Part shown: one piece after another, positions 1 to 8,316 of the stretch | Numbering within the stretch: the stretch's first letter is position 1 | Layout: each line of letters opens with the position of its first letter | Source: Streptomyces sp. NBC_00690 | GTDB taxonomy: Bacteria > Actinomycetota > Actinomycetes > Streptomycetales > Streptomycetaceae | DNA: 64,000 bases | NCBI RefSeq assembly: GCF_036226685.1 | Contig: NZ_CP109009.1 | Location: forward strand, 8,707,501 to 8,771,500 | Direction: 5' to 3' | Translations under genes and position numbers: made by a program | Notes under the pieces: generated by a model | What the model saw: the letters and a program-made list of their open reading frames with translations, nothing else | Told to the model about the DNA's origin: nothing | Databases searched by the model: none

Positions 1-601
1 ATTCTTCGGCGCGGGTGGCATAGTGCCTGAACCATTCCGGCCGGGCACACTCACTCAGCCAGTCCGGCTCGGCGCGGGCCACCGCGTTCAGGGCTGCCCG
101 CAGACTCTCCGCAACCAGCTCCAACTGGTTCAGCTCACGCACCGCAGACAGCACGTGCGTGGAGTCTGTCCGCGCTCTGCCGGCGGCGGTGATCAGTCCC
201 CGATGCCGGGCCGCGGCCAGAATACCGTCCAGGATCTCCCGGCCGCCGTCCGCACCGATCAGCCGGTCCCTGAACTCTGAGAGAACCGAGTAGTCGAAGC
301 CCGGGTCGGTGAGTTCCAGTCCGAGCGAGTACTTCCAGTCGATACGGGCCCGCACCGCCTCGGCGGCCTGCCGGTCCGTCAGGTTCTCCACGAACTGCAA
401 CACCAGCACTACAGCCAGCCGGCCTGGTGACCAGGCATTCTTGCCCCGCACCGGGAACAGATCGGCGAAGTCCTCGTCCTGGAACAACACCCCCACTTCG
501 TTCCGGACCCTGATTGCCAGGCTGCCCTTCGGAAACGCAGCCCGTGCCACCCGCACGGTCTCCACCGGAACGTCTCCCGATACCTGCGGCCTCATCGACA
601 C
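1..601 (-). CDS. IS1182-family transposase, N-terminal part (cut by window edge)
   Basis: Reading leftward from a GTG at 601 (or the in-frame ATG at 595) the frame stays open to base 1. The translation has the typical start of Streptomyces IS1182/IS1380-like transposases: MSMRPQVSGDVPVETVRVAR, then a segment with FPVRGKNAWSPGRLA, then FVENLTDRQAAEAVRARIDW and a stretch ending YSVLSEFRDRL. This is the helical N-terminal domain that precedes the DDE catalytic core. The core and the stop lie outside the window, so it cannot be judged whether the element is intact. The transposase would move the IS by DNA cleavage and joining. No clear terminal inverted repeat could be assigned on this side. Confidence 0.8.
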   Translation of the reverse strand, partial: MSMRPQVSGDVPVETVRVARAAFPKGSLAIRVRNEVGVLFQDEDFADLFPVRGKNAWSPGRLAVVLVLQFVENLTDRQAAEAVRARIDWKYSLGLELTDPGFDYSVLSEFRDRLIGADGGREILDGILAAARHRGLITAAGRARTDSTHVLSAVRELNQLELVAESLRAALNAVARAEPDWLSECARPEWFRHYATRAEE

Positions 602-622
602 GCGTACCCACCCCAAACAGCA

Positions 623-665
623 ACGTCGGCCTTCGAGACCACAACTGGGTCTCGAAGGCCGACGT
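623..665. terminator. Perfect 18-bp hairpin after the ATP-grasp gene
   Basis: Bases 623-640 are an exact reverse complement of 648-665 (core GTCGGCCTTCGAGACC), with a 7-base loop. It lies 61 bases beyond the stop of the leftward ATP-grasp-like gene and just upstream of the transposase start, so it most likely ends the leftward transcript. An IS end is an alternative reading. Confidence 0.6.
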
Positions 666-725
666 CACGCGACAGGCCCTATTCGCCAACAGCGTCCCGC
701 TCCCGGTGGGAGGCCGTCGTCGTCT

Positions 726-2423
726 TCACTCCTGGGGCTGAAGGAGTTCCGTCGTGCTCTGTTGCGTCACGGCTGCCAGGAGCCGGTCGATGCGCAGGGC
801 CGCGGTGGTGGGGTCGGCGCCGGTCACCGCGATCATGCCCCAGCGCTCCGGTACACACGCGACCGCCCTGGCCAGACCTCCCGGCGATGCCATCGCGGTG
901 ACGTCCGCCTCCAGTTGGGTGAGCGTTTGATCGGCTGATGGCCTGAACACTCGCGTCGCCGCATACCGTTCGTCGATGCCGTGGTGGCGTGCGGTGTCCT
1001 GAAACGCTCGCAGGTACTCGGCTCCGTGTGAGGAGAGGTTGAAGTCGATCGCGCCTACCAGCAGCTGGTCACCGAACCGGCCGCCCAATCGGCCGACAGC
1101 GAAGTCGATCCCGCCCGTGGCCAGTCCTTCATGGCTGCCGTCCAGCACGCTCTGCGGCCCCAGGAAGGCCGCCCTGATCGCCTCCAACGCGGCCCGGATG
1201 GTCCGGTACGCCTCTTCGGGCAGGCCGAGGGACTTCCAGGCCCCTTCGTCGAGGTAGCTGTTGCCCATCCATGAGTACCCGTCCAGGACCTGGAGGGTGA
1301 CGCCGTCGGCGACGCGGCCATGGCGGAAGTGGCCCGAAGGGATGACCGGCAGTGCCGTGTCGCCCAACTGGACGGAGAGGAAGTCGACCCATGCCTCCAA
1401 CAGGTAGTCGTCGCCGAGTGGATGGGCGGCCCGTGCCTCCGCCGCCAGTCGTTCGACATCGGTGAGGTCGAGATTGCCGACGATCCGGGCTCCGTCCCCC
1501 GCCTCGCTCGGTTTGAGTGCTGCCCTGCCCAGTTCGTAGCGGGTACGAAGGAGCTCAGCGGCGTCCAGCACACCGGCGACGAAGGCGTCCTCGTCGACGC
1601 CGGCGCGCGGCACGGTGTATCCGGGAAGTACGGGCAGTTCGAGTCCGAGCCGTACATGGGCCTCGCTCAGGCGTTGTTCGGCTTCGAGGAGGGTGCCGGC
1701 GGGCAGTCCGTCGGCGTCGAGGGTCCGAGCGGCTTCGACGGTGGGATGGAGGTGGCGCTTGCGGTTCCACCGGGTGGCGACGGCCGGGCTGTTCGCGTCG
1801 GTGAGCAAGTGGGGGAGCCCGGTCCTGCGACGCAGCCACAACAGGAAGATCTGCATCTCCACATCGAGTGCGTACAACCGGATCAAGGCGTCGGGGCGTC
1901 CGCTCAGCCAACTGATGAGCTGGCCGAGCGGGGTGCCGACGCCCTGCTCGTGGGCGTCGGCCAGCAGCAGGAGGGCATGGGAGAGGTAGTAGTGGTCCCG
2001 GTCGCCCACGTCGACGGCGGGAACCCCCAGGTGGCCGACCGCCTCCGCCCATGGTGCGGTCCTGCCGACGGAGAGGTCCGCCGGTGCTCCGAGGAAGACC
2101 GATCGGGCCTCCACATAGGTCGCCACATCGTGCGGGACGCGGTTCGTCCGGAGCGCTGTCAGATCGCCGGCCAGCGCCCGTAGCGTGGGCGTCGCGGAGT
2201 GCAGGAGCAGCGCGGGACGGTCCCCGGTGGAGTCGGCGTAGTACGGGGACAACTCGTTCCGCGCCAACTCCGCGACGGCCGTGTGTTCCACGCCCAGGAG
2301 CCGTTGGGCCAGTTCGGCGATCTGTGCCTCGTCGAGGATGCGATGGCCGGTGAAGAAGCCCTCCCAACGAACGTCGCTGCCGTCCCGTGATCTGTACGTG
2401 GATGGTGGGACGGGAGTAAGCAC
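726..2423 (-). CDS. ATP-grasp-like ligase
   Basis: The protein has 565 residues and a GTG start preceded by a good ribosome site (AAGGAG). The C-terminal half looks like an ATP-grasp domain. It has a nucleotide-binding lysine in ALKPSEAGDG (about residue 304), an acidic pair in LLEAWVDF (about 343), and a metal-binding type motif AIDFNLSSHG (about 458-467). ATP-grasp enzymes activate a carboxylate as an acyl phosphate and join it to an amine or thiol. The N-terminal 250 residues are helical and not recognised. It is the last gene of a leftward operon after an FAD oxidoreductase and a methyltransferase, 31 bases after the latter, which suggests tailoring or ligation in a small biosynthetic pathway. 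The substrate is unknown and the family call is inferred from motifs. Confidence 0.6.
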   Translation of the reverse strand: MLTPVPPSTYRSRDGSDVRWEGFFTGHRILDEAQIAELAQRLLGVEHTAVAELARNELSPYYADSTGDRPALLLHSATPTLRALAGDLTALRTNRVPHDVATYVEARSVFLGAPADLSVGRTAPWAEAVGHLGVPAVDVGDRDHYYLSHALLLLADAHEQGVGTPLGQLISWLSGRPDALIRLYALDVEMQIFLLWLRRRTGLPHLLTDANSPAVATRWNRKRHLHPTVEAARTLDADGLPAGTLLEAEQRLSEAHVRLGLELPVLPGYTVPRAGVDEDAFVAGVLDAAELLRTRYELGRAALKPSEAGDGARIVGNLDLTDVERLAAEARAAHPLGDDYLLEAWVDFLSVQLGDTALPVIPSGHFRHGRVADGVTLQVLDGYSWMGNSYLDEGAWKSLGLPEEAYRTIRAALEAIRAAFLGPQSVLDGSHEGLATGGIDFAVGRLGGRFGDQLLVGAIDFNLSSHGAEYLRAFQDTARHHGIDERYAATRVFRPSADQTLTQLEADVTAMASPGGLARAVACVPERWGMIAVTGADPTTAALRIDRLLAAVTQQSTTELLQPQE

Positions 2424-2454
2424 GGGGGGCTCCTTCGCTGGCGGGCTGATACCG

Positions 2455-3279
2455 CTAGGACGTGAGACCGGCCTTGAAGACGACCGTCACATACGGTAGG
2501 TCAAACTCCTGTTGCCCGGCGAGGTCCGGGTGCGTGGCGGCGAGTTGCCTGATCTGTTGCGTCAGCTCCTCCTGGCGCTCGGCCGAGGCGTTCAGATAGT
2601 AGGAACGTGAGGTGATGAGCCCGATGAGGGTGTCCACCGTCTGGGGCGAGGCATGCTCGAAGTACCCGCGTTCGATGGCGTTGAACTCGGGGCCGAAGCT
2701 CGGATTCCTCAGCCAACCGGACAGTCGGGCCGCGTCGTTCGCCCGGAGTGCGGCGAGAGTGCCGTGCAGGAGGATCGCCGCGGAGGTCTCCGGGTCCGTT
2801 CCGGTGTCCTCGTCGGCGAGGATCCGCGAGAGCTCCGCCGACCAGGGGACCTCTTCGTCGCGGAGGTTCCACAACGCTGCGAGGGTTCCGCCCGGGCGGA
2901 GCACTCGGGCCATCTCGGCATGCGCCGAATCGGGGTCGAACCAGTGGTACGCATGGCTGACCAGGATCGCATCGACGCTGTCGTCCGCCAGGGGGATGGC
3001 TTCGGCGCTGCCACCGAGTACGTTCGCTGACGGCGCGGAGTCGCTGATCACCTGCCGCATCTCGTGGTCCGGTTCGACGGCGGTCACCTGGTGGCCGTCC
3101 GCGAGCAGGGCTCGGGTGAGGATGCCCGTCCCGGCGCCGAGGTCGAGCACCGTCCGTGGTTTCTCGCCCAGTACCCATCGGAAGCTCGATACCGGGTAGT
3201 GGGGGCGAGTCCTGTCGTACTGCTCGGCGCCCCGGCCGAAGGAGGAGCCGCGCTTGTGCCAGTTGTCCGTGTCGGTCAT
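2455..3279 (-). CDS. Class I SAM-dependent methyltransferase
   Basis: The protein has 274 residues with a Rossmann methyltransferase core. Motif I is VLDLGAGTGILTRAL (about residues 44-58), the acidic end of strand 2 is AVEPD, and the post-motif region reads LVSHAYHWFD. It resembles the trans-aconitate/Crg1-like class of small-molecule methyltransferases. An upstream in-frame ATG at 3297 overlaps the stop of the FAD oxidoreductase as ATGA, but the ATG at 3279 has a strong purine-rich site (GAGGAAGAGG) about 6 bases upstream, so 3279 is preferred. It is co-transcribed with both neighbours. The methyl acceptor is unknown. Confidence 0.8.
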   Translation of the reverse strand: MTDTDNWHKRGSSFGRGAEQYDRTRPHYPVSSFRWVLGEKPRTVLDLGAGTGILTRALLADGHQVTAVEPDHEMRQVISDSAPSANVLGGSAEAIPLADDSVDAILVSHAYHWFDPDSAHAEMARVLRPGGTLAALWNLRDEEVPWSAELSRILADEDTGTDPETSAAILLHGTLAALRANDAARLSGWLRNPSFGPEFNAIERGYFEHASPQTVDTLIGLITSRSYYLNASAERQEELTQQIRQLAATHPDLAGQQEFDLPYVTVVFKAGLTS

Positions 3280-3293
3280 GGGATGCCTCTTCC

Positions 3294-5102
3294 TCATCGC
3301 TGGCGATAGAACATGCGGAGCCGATCGGGGTGGTAGCGGATGTGGGTGGGGTGCGGCTCACCGCGCAGGGCGGCAGCGACGGCGTCGGCGGCCACCGGGG
3401 CTTGGGCGAACCCTCCGGTGTTGTGACCGCCGGTCACCACCACCAGACCGCCGTGAGCATTCGGTGCGATCTCCAGGACCGGCAGGCTGGACGCGGTCCA
3501 GGGGCGTACGCAGTGCCTCCTGCTCTCCTTCAGCAGCCCGGTTCTGCGCGCCTCCTCGTACGCCTCGGGAAAGAACCACGCGGCTGTGTCCTCGACCGCC
3601 ATGTGGAGGGCTTCGAGTTGGATGGGGTCGATGTGCGCGGGGTCCGCTCCCGTCCATCCGTAGCCCGAACCCACCACGAGCAGCGGTTCGCCGTCGGGTC
3701 CGGTGGTGACGGTCACATTGGAGTCCTCCGCGAGGTGGCCGGATCTGCTGATCTTCACCGAGTTCATCAGTTGCGGTGCCAGGTTCGGCAGTGTGAGCCA
3801 GACGCCGATCACTCCGTGGATGAGTCCGTGGGTGGCGGTGCCCCGGAGGAGTTCGCCGCCGTACGCTCCAGGGGAGAGCACGTAGTGGTCAAAGCGCACG
3901 ACCTCTTCTTGGCAACGCAGTCCGTCCGGGAGGCCGTTCGGGTCGGTGCGCAGACCCTCGACGGGTGTCTCCCAGTGGAAGACGGCCCCCTCCTCCTCCA
4001 ACAGGCCGGTCAGCCGCGCAAGGAAGTCATGGATCTGGACGGTGAAGCCGACCACTTCCACGCCGCCGGCCAGGGCGCCCGCGGTGTGGGCGCCGGTCAG
4101 CGCCGGATGCCGCTTGGCCACCTCTGCCGGGGAGAGCACCGTACGGACGGCTCCGAGCGCCCACTGCCGTGCGGTCTGGGCGGACAGTCGGACGGGGTCG
4201 TTGTAGAGCCGCAGGATGCCGTCCCGCAGGCCGACGTCCCGGGAGAGCGTCGGCTCCGCGGTGAACAGCTCCTCCCAAGACCTCCGGGCGAACTGGTTGA
4301 AGAGGAGCACGTCGTCGGTGTACGCGCGGGCGAGCCAGGGAGGAATGCGCGTACTGTCGTGCACCCAGTCCAACTCCTCCTGCCGCAGCGCGGATGGTTC
4401 CGCCAGGCACCAGCCGTTGTCCACCAGCGGTCTGAGGTAGGGGATCGGCCCGGTCTGAGGGTTCCCGTGGTACCCGTCGGTCTCGGTGAGGGTGAACATA
4501 CGACCGTCCCCGCCACCACGGCTGGTTCCGTAGACCGTCCAGTGGGCGTCCGCCCTGGGGTCCGGTGCACGGTCGTACACGGTGACCGCGTGCCCGGCTC
4601 GTACCAGCCGCAGGGCAGTGATCAGGTTCACCACTCCCGCACCCACCAGCGCCACCGAGCCGCGAAAGGGACGAACCGCAGAGAGCCGGGCGGCGAGGGC
4701 AGGTGCCGTGACGGCGGTGAGCCAGAGGCGTTCCGCGAGTGCCAGGGCCCGGGCGTACACGGCGCGTTCCGTGCCGTGCGGGTCCTTGAGACGGTGAACG
4801 GTCAGCCGTGGACACCCCGCGCCAGGCGTGGCCTGTCCACTCTCCTCCCGCGCATGCTCGTCATCGGCGTCGATGAGTACGACCAGGAGCGGCGCATCGG
4901 CGTCGGTCGCTTCGTACCAGGCCGCCGTTTCGGACGGATCGAGCATGGTGCGCGTCAGGAGCACGTCAGGGCGATGGCTGGCGAGCGCAGCGGCTCGTGC
5001 ACCGTGCCGGCCGGCTGAGAGTTCGGGGTGGTGGAGCAGCCCCGGTCCGTGGAGGAAGGGCAGGACGTCGGCGGGCAGCGAGTGGTCCAGAAGTGTCAAC
5101 AA
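3294..5102 (-). CDS. FAD-dependent oxidoreductase (DAO fold) with extra N-terminal domain
   Basis: The protein has 602 residues with a TTG start (an adjacent TTG at 5099 is possible) preceded by GGGAGCGG. Residues about 149-180 carry the FAD/ADP-binding motif VALVGAGVVNL, followed by the strand end VTVYDRAPD. The C-terminus has VVTGGHNTGGFAQAP (about 556-570), typical of D-amino-acid/sarcosine-oxidase-like flavoproteins, which oxidise amines with FAD and oxygen. The first 145 residues are not part of that fold. They contain HRPDVLLTRTML, which resembles the start of D-2-hydroxyacid dehydrogenases. It is the first gene of the leftward operon, and its stop overlaps the upstream candidate start of the methyltransferase. 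The substrate is unknown, probably an amine or amino-acid-derived intermediate. Confidence 0.75.
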   Translation of the reverse strand: MLTLLDHSLPADVLPFLHGPGLLHHPELSAGRHGARAAALASHRPDVLLTRTMLDPSETAAWYEATDADAPLLVVLIDADDEHAREESGQATPGAGCPRLTVHRLKDPHGTERAVYARALALAERLWLTAVTAPALAARLSAVRPFRGSVALVGAGVVNLITALRLVRAGHAVTVYDRAPDPRADAHWTVYGTSRGGGDGRMFTLTETDGYHGNPQTGPIPYLRPLVDNGWCLAEPSALRQEELDWVHDSTRIPPWLARAYTDDVLLFNQFARRSWEELFTAEPTLSRDVGLRDGILRLYNDPVRLSAQTARQWALGAVRTVLSPAEVAKRHPALTGAHTAGALAGGVEVVGFTVQIHDFLARLTGLLEEEGAVFHWETPVEGLRTDPNGLPDGLRCQEEVVRFDHYVLSPGAYGGELLRGTATHGLIHGVIGVWLTLPNLAPQLMNSVKISRSGHLAEDSNVTVTTGPDGEPLLVVGSGYGWTGADPAHIDPIQLEALHMAVEDTAAWFFPEAYEEARRTGLLKESRRHCVRPWTASSLPVLEIAPNAHGGLVVVTGGHNTGGFAQAPVAADAVAAALRGEPHPTHIRYHPDRLRMFYRQR

Positions 5103-5759
5103 CAGCCGCTCCCGATTGTGTGGGGCGAAACGGGGGCGTCCTGGCGGCCCCTGTCCCGTAGCGCCGTGCGCGTGCGGGCTGGCATGCCGGAGGAGCTCGG
5201 CATCTTGGTCTGCTGTCGGTGTCTGTCCTGACCCGGGTACGAGGAAACGGCGACATTCGGCCCAGCGCCTGACGGGTTCGGGTCATGGATCGATCAGGAC
5301 GCGTGGATCGATCGGGATGCACGCTGTCGCCGCAGGTGGCGCGTCCTGCATCGGACCCCAAGGACCGTCCCCGTAGTCCCCGCCGGCGGGCGTTCGACGA
5401 CAGCTACGGCACGTCGCTACCAAAGGACGTCATTCGGATGGTGTACGTGGGTGCACGACCGACGGCGCTCTGCCCAGGGTTCTCCGCTGGATGCGTTGTC
5501 GGCTGCGCGGATTCCTCATGGTGATCCTTCCCGTTCCGCTGGGACGATTGCACCTCCGGGCAACCATGCAAGACCAACCGGGATGAGGAAAGGGAGCGTT
5601 CCGGCCGTACCCACAGTGGCCGGATCGAGTGCCCGTGGACGACTCGTCCTCAGGAGCGCGGCCGAAATCCCCCGACGACGTACCGGCATATGCCTGACGT
5701 CCATGGCGCCGGTGCTCCACCGACCACGTGCGTTCTTTGCCGCAGACTGACCGGAAAGT
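5103..5759. other. No recognisable gene
   Basis: This stretch of about 650 bases lies upstream of the leftward FAD-oxidoreductase operon and should contain its promoter. Open frames here are short and have no family motifs on either strand. No operator-like palindrome was found. Confidence 0.5.
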
Positions 5760-5786
5760 GGGGGCGCACCGATGCGGTGCGCCCCC
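5760..5786. terminator. Hairpin terminator after the TAP-type hydrolase
   Basis: An 11-bp perfect stem (GGGGGCGCACC with GGTGCGCCCCC) around the 5-base loop GATGC. It lies about 100 bases past the stop of the leftward hydrolase gene and probably ends its transcript. Confidence 0.75.
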
Positions 5787-5883
5787 TTGTCCGACCACCC
5801 TTTTGGAGCCTGAGGCATGGCGATGGAGCATGGGCACCGCATCCGAAGGGCACCGAGGTGTGTTCCGGGGGTACCGAGGTGTG

Positions 5884-7401
5884 TTACTGCCCTGCGGTGG
5901 TCTCCGATACGGTCGCGGCACAACGGCTGCCGTGCGGGGGAACCTTGAGCTCCAGGAGGTAGTCGTCCACGGCCTTGCGTGTGCAGGTGTTGCGGTTGTA
6001 GACGCTGTGGCCCGATCCCTCATAGGTGAGCAGGACGGTCGTCCTGCGGGTCTGCCGGTGGGCGTTGGTGGCCCATGCGTGGTTGTTCGCCGGGTCGTGC
6101 AGTGCATGGGACATCAGGATGGTGGGCGCGTCGGTGATGCGCAGTCGGTGCTGTGGGTTGTTCACCTCGTCCGGCCAGCCGATGCAGCCGGCTATCGCGG
6201 TGTGCATACGAGGAGAGCCGCGCATGTGCGGAGCCGCCCGAAGTTCGGCGTCGGTCAGTTTGGCGTACTCGCGGTAGTCCTTTGCCCGGATGCGCCAGTC
6301 CTGGCAGAACACGGCGTGGAACGGTGTGGGGTCCGTCGGCTCCGTCGCCCCTGGTCGCGCGTCAGGTTGGGGGAGTCGCAACGCCCTCGGCTCCTGTGCG
6401 TCGAGGCCCGCCACATAGCTGGCCAGCCGCTCCCAGTCGGGTCCGTAGAAGGCCCTGAAGGCATACTGCGTGATCTCATGCGCAGTGAGACCACGGTGTG
6501 GGGACTGCGGATCGCGGACTTCTCCCCGATCTGCCTTGGCGAGCAACGCGTCCCATACGACGGTGACGTTCCGGCCGTGGAGCGCGCAGGAACGGGTGCG
6601 GTCGCACCACTGCACGAACTGGTGGAACGAGTCCTCTGCCGTGGCGGCCGATGAGACGATGAAGTCCCGCGCTCCGAGACTGTGATCCATGTTCGCGGTG
6701 AGGGCCATGGCCCGGATCCGGTCGCCGAACTGTTCCGCGTACTGTTGGCCGATCAAAGTGCCGTAGGAGTGGCCAAAGTAGTTGATCTTCTTCTCGCCCA
6801 ACGCGCGGCGTATCGCGTCCATGTCCCGGACGACGCTCAGGGTGTCGGCGTGATCGAAGACCGGACCACTGTGACGCCTGCAGTCCTGGCGTAATGCGCG
6901 GTTGTACGAGACGAGTTCAGCGAATTCGGCCTGGTTGCGGGGGTACACCGACGGCTGTTGCGCGAGCAGTCCCCTGGAACATCTCACCGGCTGGCTGCGG
7001 CCGACCCCTCTGGGGTCGAACCCGATGACGTCGAACCGTTTCTGGATGTCCGCGCTGAAGTGCGCCGTGGCCTTGTTGCGGACGAACTCCACACCCTGCT
7101 CACCCGGTCCGCCGGGGTTGACCAGCAGCACCCCGACACGGCGATCCGGATCGGTCGCCTTGCGGCGGGCCAGAGCGAGGTCGAATTTCTCACCCGTCGG
7201 GCGGGCCCAGTCCACGGGGAGGCGCAGACTGCCGCACTCGGCTGCTGTGTCGGAGGCACAGGGTTTCCAGTCGATGAATTCCCTGGCTGTTGGCCGTGTG
7301 TCGGGCGGGCCTGCGTCGGCCGTCTCCACGATCGGCGTCGGTGCTCCGGCGAGGAGTCCAGCGGTGAGCACTCCGATGAGGGCTCCATAGAGGGATTGCA
7401 T
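5884..7401 (-). CDS. Secreted alpha/beta hydrolase, TAP (tripeptidyl aminopeptidase) family
   Basis: The protein has 505 residues. The ATG at 7401 is chosen over the longer frame from 7458 because GGAAGGGA lies just upstream and the protein then begins with a signal-peptide-like hydrophobic segment (residues 5-25, ending near AGAPTP). The oxyanion region reads VNPGGPGEQG (about 94-103), the nucleophile serine is in GHSYGT (about 212), and the acid and histidine are in SHALHDPANNH and GSGHSVY near the end. This is the layout of Streptomyces SlpD/SlpE/Tap exopeptidases, which release short N-terminal peptides outside the cell. It may act on peptides or esters. It stands alone with a terminator behind it. 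Confidence 0.85.
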   Translation of the reverse strand: MQSLYGALIGVLTAGLLAGAPTPIVETADAGPPDTRPTAREFIDWKPCASDTAAECGSLRLPVDWARPTGEKFDLALARRKATDPDRRVGVLLVNPGGPGEQGVEFVRNKATAHFSADIQKRFDVIGFDPRGVGRSQPVRCSRGLLAQQPSVYPRNQAEFAELVSYNRALRQDCRRHSGPVFDHADTLSVVRDMDAIRRALGEKKINYFGHSYGTLIGQQYAEQFGDRIRAMALTANMDHSLGARDFIVSSAATAEDSFHQFVQWCDRTRSCALHGRNVTVVWDALLAKADRGEVRDPQSPHRGLTAHEITQYAFRAFYGPDWERLASYVAGLDAQEPRALRLPQPDARPGATEPTDPTPFHAVFCQDWRIRAKDYREYAKLTDAELRAAPHMRGSPRMHTAIAGCIGWPDEVNNPQHRLRITDAPTILMSHALHDPANNHAWATNAHRQTRRTTVLLTYEGSGHSVYNRNTCTRKAVDDYLLELKVPPHGSRCAATVSETTAGQ

Positions 7402-7613
7402 CGAGTCCCTTCCCAGACGTCTACGCGATGGATGCGGGATGGCCCGCTGCACGAACATGGCAGCGGGCCACCGGCATCACAACGGCATACGACGGAGTTC
7501 AGGGAAGGTGCAGGGCAGAGGTAGGGGCGCCGTCAGGGTGGATGTCTGGGTTGCCTGGGGGATTCTGCTCGGGCAAGCGCTCCGCCGGCCCCGTTCTTGC
7601 CCGGGGGCGCGCG

Positions 7614-8228
7614 TCAGGAACGGGGGGACGCCCGGACGAGCTGGGCGAGATGCACGGCGGCGTCCTGGAGGGGGGTGTCGTCGGCGGTCACCCGGCTCAG
7701 CAGTTCGGCGCCCTCCAACGTGCTGATGACCGTTCCCGCGAGAGAGCGGGCCGCGGACGGGGCGATGCCACTGCTTTCCAGCTTGGCGGTCACGAGGCCC
7801 TGCCAGTGGGTGAGCGCCTGGATGGCTGCTTCTTGAAGGCCGGGGACGCGGCCGACGGTCTCCAGGGCGGTGACGGCCACGGGGCAGCCGTCCGCCCAGT
7901 CGGACTGCTTGAGGCTGTCGGCGATGATCAGGGCACACGCTGCCGTGGCCTCGGCGGGGTCCGCAGACGAAGAGAGCCCTTCCGCGAGCAGGTCGGCGAA
8001 CTCCTGCGCGCCATGGCGCATCGCCTCGATCGCCAGCTGTTGCTTGCCGCCGGGGAAGAAGTGGTAGACGGAGCTCGGTGAGGCCGCTGCGGCGACGGCG
8101 ATGCTCTTGACCGAGGTGCTCTCGTATCCCTGCTGCTGGAGCAGCCCTGCAGTGGCGAGGATGATCCTGCGGCGGGTGTCCGCCTCGGAGCGTTCGGCAG
8201 GCCGTGGTCTCGATTCCCTGGCGTTCAT
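7614..8228 (-). CDS. TetR-family repressor, YxaF/LmrA-like
   Basis: The protein has 204 residues. The N-terminal helix-turn-helix reads STSVKSIAVAAAASPSSVYH followed by FFPGGKQQLAIEAM, the signature of YxaF/LmrA-type TetR regulators. The ligand domain contains DWADGCPVAVTALE. The ATG at 8228 is chosen because an extended frame would run through the operator. It is divergent from a luciferase-like monooxygenase, and a perfect inverted repeat in the 88-base gap is the likely shared operator, so it probably represses both itself and the flavin enzymes until a small-molecule ligand binds. A close paralogue lies at 60905-61507 in the same kind of arrangement. Confidence 0.9.
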   Translation of the reverse strand: MNARESRPRPAERSEADTRRRIILATAGLLQQQGYESTSVKSIAVAAAASPSSVYHFFPGGKQQLAIEAMRHGAQEFADLLAEGLSSSADPAEATAACALIIADSLKQSDWADGCPVAVTALETVGRVPGLQEAAIQALTHWQGLVTAKLESSGIAPSAARSLAGTVISTLEGAELLSRVTADDTPLQDAAVHLAQLVRASPRS

Positions 8229-8242
8229 ATCGCTCACCCTAC

Positions 8243-8298
8243 CTGGTTGGAACGTTCGATCCAATGTGCTTATAGTCTGGACTGAACGTTCCAACCAG
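8243..8298. promoter_or_regulatory. TetR operator pair (divergent promoter region)
   Basis: CTGGTTGGAACGTTC (8243-8257) is exactly repeated in inverse as GAACGTTCCAACCAG (8284-8298). Each arm carries the small palindrome AACGTT. The 26-base centre includes TATAGT-like promoter sequence. This fits binding of the adjacent TetR protein to control both directions. Confidence 0.8.
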
Positions 8299-8316
8299 AA
8301 GGATGGATAGCGACCG

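Noticed and set aside
3156..5018. A 620-residue rightward open frame
   Set aside because: It is antisense to the FAD oxidoreductase and shows only the Gly/Arg/Val-rich pattern of high-GC shadow frames.
5430..6107. A 225-residue leftward open frame
   Set aside because: It lies over the 3' end of the TAP-type hydrolase in another frame and has a low-complexity Arg/Thr/Pro translation; it is a shadow frame.
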